Source: an uncultured Flavobacteriales bacterium
Lineage (GTDB): Bacteria > Bacteroidota > Bacteroidia > Flavobacteriales_D > Crocinitomicaceae
Reading direction: 5' to 3'
Assembly: GCA_903899795.1 (NCBI GenBank)
Contig: CAIUKX010000421.1
Location: forward strand, 1-14,164
DNA: 14,164 bases
This document shows positions 7,460-14,164 of this stretch, in pieces. Position 1 is the stretch's first letter. Each line of letters begins with the position of its first letter. The notes beneath the pieces were generated by a model. It was not told the origin of the DNA, made no database searches, and saw only the letters and a list, made by a program, of their open reading frames with translations. Both the position numbers and the translations under genes were made by a program.

Positions 7460-7734
7460 ACGGAAATTTGGTTTAAAGAAGTTTATGTTCGTCATAAGCA
7501 ACTACAAAGAAATAATTTTCTACGCCATTTACACAAAAAATCAAGTAAAAATTACAAACAATTTTTTTATTCTTTCAAAAAAACTTCATTTTCGAACGAT
7601 TCCTTTTTTAAATTATGAAAGTTAATCCTTGAAGATTTGTTATCTTTGACCTTTCTCTTTTGAAATAGTAGCAAGGATTTCGAACCAATTTTCAGAAGAA
7701 TAAAATCGCACGATTCAAATAAAATATTGTTACC
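7460..7734. other. Divergent intergenic region between the PD40 gene and purB
   Basis: These 275 bp separate two divergently transcribed genes. The only clear signal is the plus-strand -7 element at 7641-7648. The part nearer the PD40 gene is AT-rich with T and A runs and no exact TAnnTTTG on the minus strand. No RNA gene or credible ORF is visible. Confidence 0.5.
7641..7648 (+). promoter_or_regulatory. -7 element for purB
   Basis: TATCTTTG is an exact TAnnTTTG match. Transcription would start near 7652-7655, giving a leader of about 80 nt to the ATG at 7735. No convincing -33 TTG is at the usual distance; a TTG at 7629-7631 is too close. Confidence 0.55.
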
Positions 7735-9090
7735 ATGATTTTAAACGCACTTACTGCAATTTCTCCGATTGATGGAAGATACCAATCTAAAACTCAAGAA
7801 CTTCAACCTTATTTCTCTGAGTTTGGACTGATCAAATACAGAGTGATTGTAGAAGTCGAATACCTCATCGCTTTAGTTGATTCAGGTATCGAGCCATTGA
7901 AGGATTTTCCAAAAGACCGTTATTCCGAACTCAGAGCCTTGTGTTCACAATTTTCAGAAGAAGATGCGATGTGGATCAAGAATACTGAAAAAGTTACCAA
8001 CCATGATGTAAAAGCTGTGGAATACTTCCTGAAAGAGAAAATGACTTCTTTGGGACTTGATAATTATTTGGAATTCATTCATTTTGGGTTGACATCTCAG
8101 GATATTAATAATACTTCCATTCCTCTTTCATTGAAAGAAGCAATTAATCAGGTCTACTTTCCGTTATTGAATAAGTTAGTTCAAAAATTGGAAGTACTCC
8201 AAAATGAATGGAAGGAAATCCCAATGTTGGCGAAAACACACGGACAACCAGCATCTCCTACCCGATTGGGTAAAGAAATCCAGGTTTTTAGTGAACGTTT
8301 GACAAAGCAAATAGAGAGCTTAAAAACGATTCCTTTTTCAGCAAAATTCGGAGGTGCTACGGGGAATTTCAATGCACACCATGTATCCTTCCCAAAACAG
8401 GATTGGGTTGTTTTCGCTAATCATTTTGTAAACGAACGCTTGGGATTGGATCGAAGTCAAACCACTACTCAAATTGAACACTACGATAATCTGGCAGCTT
8501 TGTTTGACGGACTGAAACGCATCAATACCATTATTTTGGATTTGGACAGAGATATGTGGACTTACATTTCGATGAACTACTTCAAACAACAATTGAAAGA
8601 AGGTGAAGTGGGCTCTTCTGCCATGCCTCATAAAGTGAATCCGATTGATTTTGAAAATTCGGAAGGAAATATCGGGATTGCCAATGCGCTTTTTGAGCAT
8701 CTTTCGGCTAAACTTCCCGTTTCCAGATTACAACGTGATTTGACAGATTCAACTGTTTTGAGAACGATTGGAATGCCATTTGCCCACACTTTCATCGCAT
8801 TAAAATCGACTATTCAGGGATTGGATAAATTAATGCTGAACGAAGCAGCAATCGATCGGGACTTAGAAGACAATTGGGCTGTAGTTGCTGAAGCAATTCA
8901 AACTATTCTTCGCCGTGAAGGTTTCCCAAAACCGTATGAAGCATTAAAAGGTCTGACTCGTAAAAATGAGGCTGTTACACAAAATACAGTTCATGCATTT
9001 GTGGACACACTTCCCGTTTCAGATGAATTGAAAGCAGAATTAAAAGCAATTTCCCCAAGAAATTATACGGGAATACAATTGGTTAAATAA
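7735..9090 (+). CDS. purB: Adenylosuccinate lyase
   Basis: This cytoplasmic enzyme acts twice in purine synthesis: it cleaves SAICAR to AICAR plus fumarate, and adenylosuccinate to AMP plus fumarate. The 451 residues match the E. coli-type PurB (456). Visible signatures are SPIDGRY at 10-16, NHDVKAVEY at 89-97, LTSQDINNT at 119-127, KTHGQPASPT with H169 at 167-176, and the fumarate-lyase signature GSSAMPHKVNP at 293-303, holding the catalytic serine. All motifs are intact, with no frameshift. A secreted protein gene follows after 6 bp and probably shares its transcript. The N-terminus MILNALTAISPIDGRY is the usual family start, so ATG 7735 is firm. Confidence 0.97.
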   Translation: MILNALTAISPIDGRYQSKTQELQPYFSEFGLIKYRVIVEVEYLIALVDSGIEPLKDFPKDRYSELRALCSQFSEEDAMWIKNTEKVTNHDVKAVEYFLKEKMTSLGLDNYLEFIHFGLTSQDINNTSIPLSLKEAINQVYFPLLNKLVQKLEVLQNEWKEIPMLAKTHGQPASPTRLGKEIQVFSERLTKQIESLKTIPFSAKFGGATGNFNAHHVSFPKQDWVVFANHFVNERLGLDRSQTTTQIEHYDNLAALFDGLKRINTIILDLDRDMWTYISMNYFKQQLKEGEVGSSAMPHKVNPIDFENSEGNIGIANALFEHLSAKLPVSRLQRDLTDSTVLRTIGMPFAHTFIALKSTIQGLDKLMLNEAAIDRDLEDNWAVVAEAIQTILRREGFPKPYEALKGLTRKNEAVTQNTVHAFVDTLPVSDELKAELKAISPRNYTGIQLVK

Positions 9091-9096
9091 TCGACT

Positions 9097-10677
9097 ATGA
9101 AACCTGGTAATAAAATATTCTCGCTATTCATCCTTTTATTTATTGGATTAGCTACTAACGCTCAATCTTACACTATTAAATGGGGACCATTGGAAAAGAA
9201 AAGTGGATACATCATTTCCATTTTACCAAGAGGCGAGAATGATTTTTTTACATTGCGCAGAACTGGAGGGATTATTTTTGGTTCTTTGCGTATTGCTAAA
9301 CACCGTGGTTTATCGATGACAGCATCAGGTAAGATAACTTTGAGTGTGAACGAAAGTATGGCCAGTTTTGAAGCTGCTACCTGTATTGGAAATCGCCTGA
9401 TGGTATTTTTAAGCGACACGAAGGATGGGAAGAACATTATCTATATGCAGGAGTATGGAGAAGATTTGAAACCAAAAGGTAAGGGAATCAAACTGGGAGA
9501 ATATGAACTACCAAAAAATCGTTCTCGCGGAAATTTCGGAGTCATCGAATCCAATGACCGCAATTATTTCGGTGTGATCTGGGAAAAAACCGGAACAAAA
9601 GAAGCGAAAACAACCTATGGATTTCATATTTACGACAAAGAAATCAATACGGTAACTGAAGGGGAATATAAATTGCCATACGATCCGATTTTGTGCTCGA
9701 TCTATTCGCATCATTTATCCAATACCGGCGACTACTTCATCTCTGTTCTGGAATACGAAAAATCGGAAGAAAAAAGACTTTTCGGTCCCAATCTAGAGTA
9801 CAAAGCTTTTCATATCTTTCAAGTTACTCCTGACGATTTACAGGATTTCACATTAGATCTGGATGGTAAACGCGTAGATGCTATGACCATGCAATCCGAT
9901 AACGAGCATGTATTGACAATTACTGGTATTTACGGCACCGCAAAACAAGCAGGAACCACTGGTATTTTCTATCTGCGTGTTGACTTTGATCAGAAAACGG
10001 TTATAGACGAAGGCTTCGAAAAATTCGGTAAAGATTTTATCACAGAAGATTGGAGTGAGCGTCAAAAAGAAAAAGCTGATAAACGTCAAGCCAAGGGCAA
10101 AGGTGAGCCTCAATTGTATAACTACGTCATGCGGGATGCTAATGTATTGAAAGATGGAAGTATTGTTGCCTCAATCGAACAATATTACGTTTTGACACGA
10201 ACCTACAGAGATCCTCGAACAGGAGCGACGAGTACCACTTATACCTATTACTACAACGATATCATTGCCTACAAGGTCGGAGCAAATGGATTATTTGCTT
10301 GGTTAAAGAAAATTGACAAACAGCAAGTTTCTTCCAATGATGGTGGACCATTTAGCTCCTATGCCCGGTTCATTGACAATGGTAAATTGTGTTTTATTTT
10401 CAATGACAATATCAACAATTATACTGAAAGTGGAAAATTCATTGCTAACGATGGAGTTTATGCTGCGTATTTCGGGAAGCGAAAGAATGCCGTTGCGTTA
10501 GTTGAGATAGATTTGGAAACCGGTGACATCCAAAGAGAAACTTTTCTAAAAGCAAAAGATATTACTGCTTTGGTGGTTCCAAAACTATTTACCTTAGACT
10601 ATTCAACCAACCAATTGATTCTCTATGCCGTTTATGGTCGAAAGGAAAAATATGGGACGATAGATCTGGGAAATTAA
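9097..10677 (+). CDS. Secreted protein of unknown function, probable beta-propeller
   Basis: I do not recognise a named family. The 526-residue protein has a clear signal peptide (about 1-23, ending TNAQ-S). The mature part consists of repeated strand-turn-strand units with blade-like phrases such as ANVLKDGSIVASIEQYYV (349-366) and NDIIAYKVGANGLFAWLKKID (387 onward), typical of Bacteroidota periplasmic or outer-membrane-facing propeller proteins. A highly charged insert rich in Lys, Glu and Gln (about 319-338) divides the two halves. There is no T9SS sorting domain, lipobox or OmpA domain. It starts 6 bp after the purB stop, so it is almost certainly co-transcribed with purB, although no functional link is obvious. 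The end (YGTIDLGN) carries no extra domain. The coding call is sure; the function is open. Confidence 0.8.
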   Translation: MKPGNKIFSLFILLFIGLATNAQSYTIKWGPLEKKSGYIISILPRGENDFFTLRRTGGIIFGSLRIAKHRGLSMTASGKITLSVNESMASFEAATCIGNRLMVFLSDTKDGKNIIYMQEYGEDLKPKGKGIKLGEYELPKNRSRGNFGVIESNDRNYFGVIWEKTGTKEAKTTYGFHIYDKEINTVTEGEYKLPYDPILCSIYSHHLSNTGDYFISVLEYEKSEEKRLFGPNLEYKAFHIFQVTPDDLQDFTLDLDGKRVDAMTMQSDNEHVLTITGIYGTAKQAGTTGIFYLRVDFDQKTVIDEGFEKFGKDFITEDWSERQKEKADKRQAKGKGEPQLYNYVMRDANVLKDGSIVASIEQYYVLTRTYRDPRTGATSTTYTYYYNDIIAYKVGANGLFAWLKKIDKQQVSSNDGGPFSSYARFIDNGKLCFIFNDNINNYTESGKFIANDGVYAAYFGKRKNAVALVEIDLETGDIQRETFLKAKDITALVVPKLFTLDYSTNQLILYAVYGRKEKYGTIDLGN

Positions 10678-10736
10678 TCTCAGTAGCTTTTCAAGTAATT
10701 CCACTATTTTCATTACATTTAACAACATAAATTCGC

Positions 10737-10744
10737 TAAATTTG
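10737..10744 (+). promoter_or_regulatory. -7 element before the metal-handling cluster
   Basis: TAAATTTG is an exact TAnnTTTG match. The expected start of transcription, about 4-7 nt downstream (10748-10751), falls on the GTG codon at 10749, so the first gene may be leaderless or nearly so. It would drive the three genes up to the terminator at 12193. Confidence 0.5.
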
Positions 10745-10748
10745 TTAA

Positions 10749-11138
10749 GTGAGGAATGCACTGATATATTGTTTAATAGGATTTTATTTTCTGATTAGTA
10801 TCAGGATCACTGCCAATTTCCACTTCTGCAAAAAACGTTTGGTTTCCTGCTCACTAGTAGGTTTTTCAGAAGATAAATCATGCTGTAAAGGAAAAAAAGT
10901 AAAAGGGAAGTGTTGTGAAAACATAAAAATATCTCTTAAAAAAATCAATAGTGACAAGCCAAGTTCGTCTGTTACAACACCAAATCTGGCAACTTTGGTT
11001 ATCACTCAACCCATTGATATAAAACCGAATGAAGAACCAACAATCTACATTCCACGGGAAATTAACCAAACAACTAACGATCCCCCTGCTGGTGTATTTC
11101 CAGCAATCAATATCAAAAATTGCGTTTTTATAATTTGA
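10749..11138 (+). CDS. HYC_CC_PP family protein
   Basis: The 129-residue exported protein starts with GTG at 10749; a TAA stop immediately precedes it in frame and no in-frame ATG follows before the conserved part, so this start is forced. After a hydrophobic N-terminus (about 4-20) come the family's name motifs: HFC at 25-27 (for HYC), CC pairs at 45-46 and 55-56, and PP at 112-113. HYC_CC_PP proteins are small Bacteroidota proteins of unknown biochemical function, often found near heavy-metal resistance genes. The Cys pairs and His fit metal binding, which is inference. The gene opens a run of three same-strand genes (gaps 52 and 22 bp) with a metal-binding lipoprotein and a thioredoxin-like protein. 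Confidence 0.82.
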   Translation: MRNALIYCLIGFYFLISIRITANFHFCKKRLVSCSLVGFSEDKSCCKGKKVKGKCCENIKISLKKINSDKPSSSVTTPNLATLVITQPIDIKPNEEPTIYIPREINQTTNDPPAGVFPAINIKNCVFII

Positions 11139-11190
11139 TTTTACGGTATTCATTAATCCCTGTATTATTCAAAAAATAAAAACACACATT

Positions 11191-11370
11191 ATGAAACGAA
11201 ACATATTATTATTCGGGATGTTAGTTACTACACTGTTCACAATATCCTGCTCATCTTCAGGCAAACATGAAAAAAATATGTATCAATGTCCAATGCAATG
11301 TGAAGGTGAAAAATCATACGACAAAGAAGGAAAATGCCCAGTATGTCAAATGGATTTAGAAAAAAAGTAA
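11191..11370 (+). CDS. Small heavy-metal-binding-domain lipoprotein
   Basis: This 59-residue gene is easy to miss because of its size. It begins with a lipoprotein-type signal (MKRNILLFGMLVTTLFTISC, lipid-anchoring Cys at about 20) followed by a Ser-rich linker. The rest is a heavy-metal-binding domain: YQCPMQCEGEK at 31-41 and GKCPVCQMDL at 47-56, the Bacteroidota version of the YxCPMHP...CPxCGMxL motif found in copper-efflux proteins. Cys33, Cys37, Cys49, Cys52 and the two Met (35, 54) are candidate Cu(I) ligands. It would be attached to a membrane facing the periplasm and could bind or hand over copper. It lies 52 bp after the HYC_CC_PP gene and 22 bp before the thioredoxin-like gene, so an operon is likely. 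Confidence 0.9.
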   Translation: MKRNILLFGMLVTTLFTISCSSSGKHEKNMYQCPMQCEGEKSYDKEGKCPVCQMDLEKK

Positions 11371-11392
11371 ATAAAAAATTAAAATAAATAAC

Positions 11393-12178
11393 ATGAAAAA
11401 AATTATAGTATTCGCAACAATCTTGATTTCAGCACAACTGACTTTTGCACAAACAGCTATGGACTTTCAAGGTCCGGATTGCAATGGAAATCAGGTTCAT
11501 TTATTTTCCGATCTTGATGCTGGAAAGGCTGTTATGATCATTTTCTACATGCCAAACTGCGGTGCTTGTCCACCAGTTGCTCAAAAGCTTCAAACCATGG
11601 CCAATAAAATCAATGCATCTCATCCTGGAAAAGTAAAAGCGTATGCTTTTCCATACGACAATCCAACAACTTGCTCCTATTCCTCAGGTTGGGTAAGTAG
11701 TAACAACCTTCCTTTATTCACACCCATGGACAGTGGTGCTTACCAAGTTGCATACTACGGTGGATTCGGAATGCCAACTGCCGTATTGTTAGGAGGAACA
11801 GATCATAGAGTAATGATTGAAAATGCAAATTTTGTAGCATCTGACACTACCATTTTCCGTGATTCAATCTTAAATTTTCTAGGTGTATCCCAAAGTGGTA
11901 TTAAAGAACTTTCTTCCTCAATTCAAGGACTGAATGTATATCCAAATCCTGCAACGAATGTTGTGAATGTTGATTTTACAGCAGCAAAGAATTCAAACTT
12001 ACTGCTTGAACTAATCAATATCGAAGGAAAACAAATGATTGCACCTATCGAAGAAAAATCGGTTTCAGGTAAAATCACAAAACAAATGAATGTTTCCACA
12101 ATTCCTTCGGGTGTCTACACAGTGAGAATACATCTCGGTGAAGCAATAGAAACACATCGCATAACTATTCTCCACTAA
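11393..12178 (+). CDS. Secreted thioredoxin-fold protein with T9SS sorting domain
   Basis: The 261-residue protein has a signal peptide (about 1-19, TFA-Q), a TlpA/AhpC-like thioredoxin domain (about 22-165) and a type A T9SS C-terminal sorting domain (about 178-261). The redox motif is CGAC at 56-59 after FYMPN, with the cis-Pro loop GMPTAVL at 126-132. Further cysteines lie at 30 and 94. The sorting domain starts LNVYPNPATN (180-189) and ends SGVYTVRIH...ETHRITIL, which directs passage through the outer membrane and surface anchoring or release. The CxxC suggests disulphide exchange or thiol reduction outside the cell; a role in reducing copper or partner cysteines is inferred from the neighbouring metal-binding genes. 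It follows the lipoprotein gene by 22 bp and ends at a terminator. Confidence 0.88.
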   Translation: MKKIIVFATILISAQLTFAQTAMDFQGPDCNGNQVHLFSDLDAGKAVMIIFYMPNCGACPPVAQKLQTMANKINASHPGKVKAYAFPYDNPTTCSYSSGWVSSNNLPLFTPMDSGAYQVAYYGGFGMPTAVLLGGTDHRVMIENANFVASDTTIFRDSILNFLGVSQSGIKELSSSIQGLNVYPNPATNVVNVDFTAAKNSNLLLELINIEGKQMIAPIEEKSVSGKITKQMNVSTIPSGVYTVRIHLGEAIETHRITILH

Positions 12179-12192
12179 TTATAAACGTTTTC

Positions 12193-12228
12193 AAAAAGTC
12201 ACGTCACCATTTTCAGGCGTGACTTTTT
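12193..12228 (+). terminator. Intrinsic terminator after the thioredoxin-like gene
   Basis: AAAAAGTCACG (12193-12203) pairs perfectly with CGTGACTTTTT (12218-12228) around a 14-base loop. The stem ends in five T. It separates the three-gene run upstream from the multicopper oxidase gene, which starts 21 bp later and so probably has its own promoter or depends on readthrough. Confidence 0.85.
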
Positions 12229-12249
12229 ACATATTGTAAACATTCGGCA

Positions 12250-13977
12250 ATGAAAAAAATTATTTTTCTTATAGCATTATCTGCTGTAGAGCTTGTCCAT
12301 TCTCAAAATCCTTTGGCAATTCCTCCGACATTGACCGGAACCACTTTCAATCTGAATATTCAAAACGGTTCAGAAAGCTATTTTACGGGAAACCCAACTC
12401 CAACTTATGGTATCAATGGTCCGATTTTAGGCCCAACTTTAATTGTAAACAAGGGTGATAACGTCACCATGAATGTCCACAATACTTTGACTGTTCCCAC
12501 AACGATCCACTGGCATGGATTGCATGTTTCTGCGATGAACAACGGCGGTCCCCATGATATTATAGCAAGCGGTGCAACCTGGAGTCCGAATTTTGACATA
12601 AAGAACGATGCTGGAACGTACTGGTACCATCCGCACGGAGCTGGTAAAACCGAATTACATGTCATGAAAGGAATTGCTGGAATGATCATCGTTAGAGACA
12701 ATATCGAATCGGCATTAAACCTTCCGAGAACTTATGGTATTGATGATATCCCTTTGGTGGTTCAAACCAAATCTTTCGATGTATTGAATCAGGTTTATGT
12801 AGGTGATCACATGGATACTTCTATTTTTGTGAATGGAACGATCCACCCGTATTTTGATGCACCATCACAAGTCGTTCGTTTTCGATTATTGAACGGAAGC
12901 AGTATGCGAACCTTTAATTTCGGATTCTCCAATGGAATGACGTTTACTCAAATTGGAATTGACGGCGGATTATTAGCTAATTCACTTCCTATGACCCGAC
13001 TTCAATTAGCTCCGGGAGAAAGAGGTGAAATCGTTGTCGATTTTTCAGCTTTAAATGGCCAATCGATTCAATTGATGAGCTATGCTTCAGAAATGCCTGA
13101 TGGAATTTTTGGCGCAACAACCGTTGGAATTGTACCCGATGTAATCGATATGTATGCGAACAATTTCCTGAACGGAGCAGATTTCAAAATTATGGATATC
13201 AATGTTGTCTCACCAACCACGACTCCAGTTCCAGTAACATCCATCCCAACAGCATTAACTACCTACACACCTTATAGTGCAGTGAATGTAGATGTAAACA
13301 GAACTTTTGTTTTAGACACCATCCGATTGCTTCCAAACGATGTTCCCAATCTGGCTTCAGGACCTTTTGGAATCAACAACCACACATTTAATATGGATTC
13401 TATCAATGTAATCGTTCCTTTGAATTCGACTGAAATCTGGACCATTATCAATAAAACGCACATTGCTCATCCATTCCACATACATGATGTACAATTCAAT
13501 GTCTTGGAGAAAAACGGAGTCCCTCCGGTTCCTAATGAAACAGGATGGAAAGATGTGATTTTGGTGATGCCACATGACAGTGTAAAATTCATTACGAAAT
13601 TCACCGACTTTGCGGATTCTATGACTCCGTATATGTATCATTGCCATCTTTTGCATCACGAAGACGATGGTATGATGGGAAGTTTTCTTGTAATTGATCC
13701 AAGTGCTTCTCTCCAAGAAATCGAGAAAGGAGAAATGGATTTGACAGTTTATCCGAATCCTTCATCGGATCTTTGGAATGTTCAGGCAAAATGGAACTCT
13801 GAAACCACCATCGAGATTCACAACTTACTGGGAGAAAAAATCTATTCGAAGAAGTACAGTCATCTGAACGAAAACGAAATCATTTCAATCTCAAGTCTGA
13901 AATTCAACTCAGGAATCTATCTGATGAATGTAAATTCAGGGAATTCTTTTGAAACCATTCGATTAGAGAAAAAATAA
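12250..13977 (+). CDS. Secreted multicopper oxidase with T9SS sorting domain
   Basis: The 575-residue protein has a signal peptide (about 1-18), three cupredoxin domains and a C-terminal sorting domain. All copper-site motifs are present: HWHGLH at 87-92, YWYHPHGAG at 124-132, HPFHIH at 407-412 and HCHLLHHEDDGMM at 464-476, in which Cys465, His470 and Met475 with His407 would form the type 1 site and the remaining His the trinuclear cluster. The layout is like CueO/CotA-type oxidases, which oxidise Cu(I), bilirubin or phenols with O2; the CueO methionine-rich insert is not seen. The sorting domain begins LTVYPNPSSD (498-507) and ends SGIYLMNV...ETIRLEKK, implying T9SS export. It lies downstream of the metal-binding genes and probably detoxifies Cu(I) at the surface; the substrate is inferred. 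Confidence 0.92.
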   Translation: MKKIIFLIALSAVELVHSQNPLAIPPTLTGTTFNLNIQNGSESYFTGNPTPTYGINGPILGPTLIVNKGDNVTMNVHNTLTVPTTIHWHGLHVSAMNNGGPHDIIASGATWSPNFDIKNDAGTYWYHPHGAGKTELHVMKGIAGMIIVRDNIESALNLPRTYGIDDIPLVVQTKSFDVLNQVYVGDHMDTSIFVNGTIHPYFDAPSQVVRFRLLNGSSMRTFNFGFSNGMTFTQIGIDGGLLANSLPMTRLQLAPGERGEIVVDFSALNGQSIQLMSYASEMPDGIFGATTVGIVPDVIDMYANNFLNGADFKIMDINVVSPTTTPVPVTSIPTALTTYTPYSAVNVDVNRTFVLDTIRLLPNDVPNLASGPFGINNHTFNMDSINVIVPLNSTEIWTIINKTHIAHPFHIHDVQFNVLEKNGVPPVPNETGWKDVILVMPHDSVKFITKFTDFADSMTPYMYHCHLLHHEDDGMMGSFLVIDPSASLQEIEKGEMDLTVYPNPSSDLWNVQAKWNSETTIEIHNLLGEKIYSKKYSHLNENEIISISSLKFNSGIYLMNVNSGNSFETIRLEKK

Positions 13978-13984
13978 TAGGATT

Positions 13985-14014
13985 TGTAAGGACAGGTCAC
14001 AACTTGTCCTTACA
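13985..14014. terminator. Strong hairpin between convergent genes
   Basis: TGTAAGGACAGGT (13985-13997) pairs with ACTTGTCCTTACA (14002-14014) over 13 positions with one G-T wobble and a CACA loop. It lies 8 bp after the oxidase stop and 4 bp from the end of the minus-strand OmpA gene, as expected of a shared terminator. It lacks an adjacent long T run on either strand, so termination may be weak or the hairpin may protect 3' ends. Confidence 0.65.
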
Positions 14015-14018
14015 TAAA

Positions 14019-14164
14019 TCACATTTTCACAATCTTAAATTCAGTTCTTCGATTCAATTGTCGGCCTTCTTCCGTATCGTTTGTAGCAATCGGCTGATCT
14101 TTTCCATATCCTTTGGATGTCAATCGATTTGGAGCAATTCCTGCTTTAACAAGATAATCAACAA
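14019..14164 (-). CDS. OmpA-family protein, C-terminal fragment (runs off window)
   Basis: Only the last 48 codons are in the window. The minus-strand translation reads VDYLVKAGIAPNRL, then SKGYGKDQPIA, then the GRQLNRRTEFKIVK end, stopping at TGA (14019-14021). This is the typical C-terminal half of the OmpA/MotB peptidoglycan-binding domain: the GYG turn, a P-x-A-x-N stretch and the GR..NRR.EF signature are all recognisable. The diaminopimelate-contacting Asp and Arg lie upstream outside the window. The full protein may carry further domains, for example PD40 repeats, which are often fused to this domain in the phylum. It is convergent with the multicopper oxidase gene. Confidence 0.92.
   Translation of the reverse strand, partial: VDYLVKAGIAPNRLTSKGYGKDQPIATNDTEEGRQLNRRTEFKIVKM

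Noticed and set aside
7356..7625. Plus-strand 89-codon ORF in the region upstream of purB
   Set aside because: Its first half is antisense to the signal-peptide region of the PD40 protein and the rest is AT-rich intergenic sequence with no domain.
8338..8700. Minus-strand 120-codon ORF inside purB
   Set aside because: Fully antisense to conserved purB coding sequence, including the fumarate-lyase signature.
13357..13716. Minus-strand 119-codon ORF inside the multicopper oxidase gene
   Set aside because: Antisense to the conserved copper-binding motifs; its composition is explained by the opposite strand.

Overview
The window reads as a chromosomal segment of a low-GC member of the Bacteroidota, most likely a flavobacterial or Crocinitomicaceae-type organism. 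Three things point there: exact TAnnTTTG (-7) promoter elements before several genes, few Shine-Dalgarno sequences, and type IX secretion (T9SS) hallmarks. The T9SS signs are two proteins with 'VYPNP' C-terminal sorting domains and a PorG/DUF6089-like outer-membrane protein. There are no insertion sequences, phage genes, CRISPR arrays, tRNAs or rRNAs.

Layout. Bases 1-671 hold the C-terminal half of a sensor histidine kinase whose upstream reading frame is broken. At 852-2243 lies a fold-III PLP decarboxylase (arginine-decarboxylase-like), followed by a small unrecognised protein (2349-2726). A strong bidirectional terminator separates these from the convergent diaminopimelate decarboxylase gene lysA (2771-3976, minus). 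Next come a PorG-like outer-membrane protein (4245-5066), a secreted alpha/beta hydrolase (5252-6037) and, on the minus strand, a secreted TPR plus PD40 beta-propeller protein (6068-7459). purB (7735-9090) is followed after 6 bp by a secreted protein of unknown function (9097-10677).

The last part, about 10.7-14.0 kb, looks like a metal (probably copper) handling cluster: an HYC_CC_PP family protein, a 59-residue heavy-metal-binding lipoprotein, a thioredoxin-fold protein with a CGAC motif and a T9SS sorting domain, a terminator, and a multicopper oxidase with its own T9SS sorting domain. The window closes with the C-terminus of an OmpA-family protein on the minus strand.

How the genes may work together. 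The metabolic genes (decarboxylases, purB) are housekeeping. The most interesting part is the terminal cluster, where metal-binding small proteins sit beside two extracellular redox proteins that appear to share one secretion route. This suggests a surface-displayed copper oxidation/thiol module; that function is inferred from domain content and synteny only.
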